DNA from: Bdellovibrionales bacterium | GTDB lineage: Bacteria; Bdellovibrionota; JAFGOL01 | Assembly: GCA_022707945.1 (NCBI GenBank) | Contig: JAKIZQ010000058.1 | Coordinates: 1 to 7,100, forward strand | Reading direction: 5' to 3' | DNA: 7,100 nt | Part shown: positions 5,240 to 7,100 of the stretch, piece by piece | Layout: the number at the start of each line of letters is the position of its first letter | How positions within the stretch are numbered: position 1 is the first letter of the stretch | Position numbers and translations under genes: made by a program | Notes under the pieces: generated by a model | The model's input: the letters and a program-made list of their open reading frames with translations, nothing else | The model's database searches: none | Told to the model about the DNA's origin: nothing

Positions 5240-7100
5240 GTACTCAACCTGATTTTTTTACCAAGAACACAGAAGAAAGCATCTCTTACATAGATGAGAT
5301 CAAAGGTTCTTTTCTAGATTACTCAATGAGCGTAATAACAAGCCGAGCTCTACCGGATGTTCGTGATGGATTAAAACCAGTGCAGAGAAGAATATTATAT
5401 GCGATGTACAGCGAAGGACTTACTCACGACAAAAAATTCTCTAAATGTGCTGGTATAGTGGGAGAAGTGCTTAAAAAATATCATCCTCATGGTGACACGG
5501 CTGTATATGATGCATTGGTAAGAATGGCCCAAACATGGGTAATGAGGGCACCTCTTGTAGAGGGTCAGGGCAACTTTGGTTCGTTAGACGGTGATTCTGC
5601 CGCGGCATATAGATATACAGAAGCAAGGCTTGATAAACTTTCATCATATCTTATGAACGACATAGAAAAAGATACGGTGGATATGTCTGATAATTATAAT
5701 AATACTCATAAAGAACCTCAGGTACTACCGTCGGGATTTCCTAATTTATTGATAAATGGAGCCTCTGGTATAGCTGTTGGTATGGCTACCAATATCCCTC
5801 CTCATAATATTGGAGAGGTAATGGATGCTTTAATGGCAATATTAAAAGACCCAGACATCAAAATAAAAGAACTTCTAAGTATAATAAAAGGACCAGATTT
5901 TCCTACCGGCGCAACGATCATAGACGACGGTAGTATTATACAAGCCTACGAAACAGGTAAGGGTGTAGTAAGACTGAGGGCAGATATAGCTGTTGAAAAG
6001 GAAAAAGATAAAAAAAGACTTGTCATAAAAGAAGTTCCTTACGGCGTTGTAAAAAGCAGGGTTACATCAAAGATCTATGAGCTTATTAAAGCAAAAAAAA
6101 TAGACGGGATAACTGACATAAGGGATGAATCTGATCAAGAAGGTGTAAGAATAGTACTGGACCTATCAAAAACAGCACCAGAAGATTTTATAATAGAGAA
6201 ACTTTATAAGAACACTCCTCTTGATTCTAATTTTGCAATTAATATGGTTTGTCTTGTAGATGGAAAACCACAGCTTCTTGGTATTAAGAAGATGTTACAG
6301 ATATTCATAGATTTTAGAGAAGAAGTTGTAAGAAGAAGAACTTTATTTGAACTTAATAAGGCAAAAGAAAAGCAACACATACTAGAAGGGTACAGAAAGG
6401 TTTTGGAGCAAAAAGAAAGATATCTTAAAGAAATATTACCAAAATCAAAAGATAAACAGGATCTAAAATCTAAGGTAGAAAAAGAATTCCTTTTAACACC
6501 AATACAGAGTGAAGCATTGGTCGTGTTGCCTAACTATAGGTTCTCTGGTCTAGAAGTTAATAAAATAATAGAAGAACACAAACAACTCTCAGAGCTAGTC
6601 GAAGAACTTCAAAGCATTCTTAATAGTGAACAGAAGGTTAAAAAAATATTAAGACAAGAGTTTAATGATATAAAATCTAAATTTGCTGACAATAGAAGAA
6701 CAAGGATAAGTGGTGATTTTGAAGAAAAGAAACTTGATGAGCTTATTCCGTCAAAAGAAGTACTTGTTGCTGTTACTAACGGTGGATTCATTAAACGTTA
6801 TGAGCCGTCTAGTGAACAGGGTGAAAGAGAATCTAACGTCGTATTCACTGGCGATGATGTTGTAAAATATGTTTGCAAGGCAGATCTTTCACAACGTCTA
6901 CTTGTATTTACTTCTGAAGGAAGGGTGTATCCTTTTAAGGTGTTCTCTATACCAGAAATGAGACGTTATGGTAAAGGTGTTGATGTAAAAGAAATATTAA
7001 AGTTAAAAGATGATGTCAAAATAGTCGGCATAGCTGATGAAAATTTAGAATCAGAACTTTTGATAATGACTTTGAAAGGTAATATAAAAAGAATGGAGCT
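5236..7100 (+). CDS. gyrA: DNA gyrase subunit A, 3' end outside the window
   Basis: GyrA cuts and rejoins DNA as the partner of GyrB. The frame is open for 621 codons to the right edge, so some of the C-terminal blades are missing (family length is about 800-875). Residues 32-49 carry the family opening with RALPDVRDGLKPVQ. The winged-helix domain has KYHPHGDTAVYD (81-92) and GQGNFGSLDGDSAAA, leading to R126 and the catalytic Tyr127 (E. coli Tyr122). Thr88 and Asp92 occupy the quinolone positions 83 and 87. A tower domain and coiled coil follow (to about 500), then the first wrapping blade from about 508. Two oddities: the segment normally reading like QAILDxRLxxLTGLE is IQSEALVVLPNYRFSGLE (423-440), and the first blade lacks the GyrA box. 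The long gyrB partner and the adjacency favour GyrA over ParC, but the missing box leaves a small doubt. The ATG overlaps the gyrB stop in ATGA and has a GAGGA site upstream. Confidence 0.93.
   Translation, partial: MSTQPDFFTKNTEESISYIDEIKGSFLDYSMSVITSRALPDVRDGLKPVQRRILYAMYSEGLTHDKKFSKCAGIVGEVLKKYHPHGDTAVYDALVRMAQTWVMRAPLVEGQGNFGSLDGDSAAAYRYTEARLDKLSSYLMNDIEKDTVDMSDNYNNTHKEPQVLPSGFPNLLINGASGIAVGMATNIPPHNIGEVMDALMAILKDPDIKIKELLSIIKGPDFPTGATIIDDGSIIQAYETGKGVVRLRADIAVEKEKDKKRLVIKEVPYGVVKSRVTSKIYELIKAKKIDGITDIRDESDQEGVRIVLDLSKTAPEDFIIEKLYKNTPLDSNFAINMVCLVDGKPQLLGIKKMLQIFIDFREEVVRRRTLFELNKAKEKQHILEGYRKVLEQKERYLKEILPKSKDKQDLKSKVEKEFLLTPIQSEALVVLPNYRFSGLEVNKIIEEHKQLSELVEELQSILNSEQKVKKILRQEFNDIKSKFADNRRTRISGDFEEKKLDELIPSKEVLVAVTNGGFIKRYEPSSEQGERESNVVFTGDDVVKYVCKADLSQRLLVFTSEGRVYPFKVFSIPEMRRYGKGVDVKEILKLKDDVKIVGIADENLESELLIMTLKGNIKRME

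Noticed and set aside
6609..6791. Minus-strand 60-residue open frame opposite gyrA
   Set aside because: It is a serine- and leucine-rich shadow of the A/G-rich coiled-coil coding strand of gyrA.
5236..7100. The GyrA-like gene being parC with a parE partner
   Set aside because: The partner has the long GyrB form with the TOPRIM insertion, DGSHIRTLLLTFFYR and gyrB-type ends, and the two genes overlap. The missing GyrA box is reported as a finding rather than used to rename the gene.
1..7100. Mobile elements, CRISPR arrays, tRNA or rRNA genes, or a novel defence-like system
   Set aside because: I saw no terminal inverted repeats, spaced direct repeats, RNA gene signatures or accessory domain combinations. 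Apart from one intergenic gap of 134 bp and one of 30 bp, the window is filled by five genes.

Overview
The window is chromosomal, AT-rich DNA of a Gram-negative type bacterium. The evidence for this is a beta-barrel-like secreted protein and a GyrB that carries the large TOPRIM-region insertion of about 170 residues known from Gram-negative GyrB. Codons lean to AGA/AGG, ATA and TTA. TGA is used as a stop and TGG as Trp, so the code is standard. I cannot name the organism. An AT-rich, perhaps reduced-genome or host-associated proteobacterium is plausible, but this is inference. There are no mobile elements, tRNA or rRNA genes or CRISPR arrays, and I find no sign of an undescribed multi-gene system. 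This is a core-gene region with some unusual local features.

Layout. On the minus strand, reading right to left, lie pyk (636-2069, pyruvate kinase) and then, 134 bp downstream, an unidentified secreted protein gene that runs off the left edge (1-501). On the plus strand, reading right, lies a compact unit of three genes: a putative outer-membrane protein (2100-2804), gyrB (2801-5239) and gyrA (from 5236, cut by the right edge). Both junctions in this unit are 4-base ATGA overlaps. The two groups diverge from only 30 bp of DNA (2070-2099).

How it works together. GyrB and GyrA form DNA gyrase, made from one message in coupled translation. Unusually, the message opens with an envelope protein rather than recF or dnaN. 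The best promoter in the window (TTTTCA, 17 bp, TATAAT) predicts a transcript starting at or within about two bases of the first gene's ATG, that is, a leaderless mRNA. pyk also lacks a ribosome binding site. The leftmost gene has a perfect one, so the organism does use Shine-Dalgarno initiation.

Main points for a second look: the missing GyrA box and the divergent C-gate segment in GyrA; Pyk residues that predict potassium-independent activity; the leaderless, overlapping divergent promoters; and the envelope gene leading the gyrase operon.
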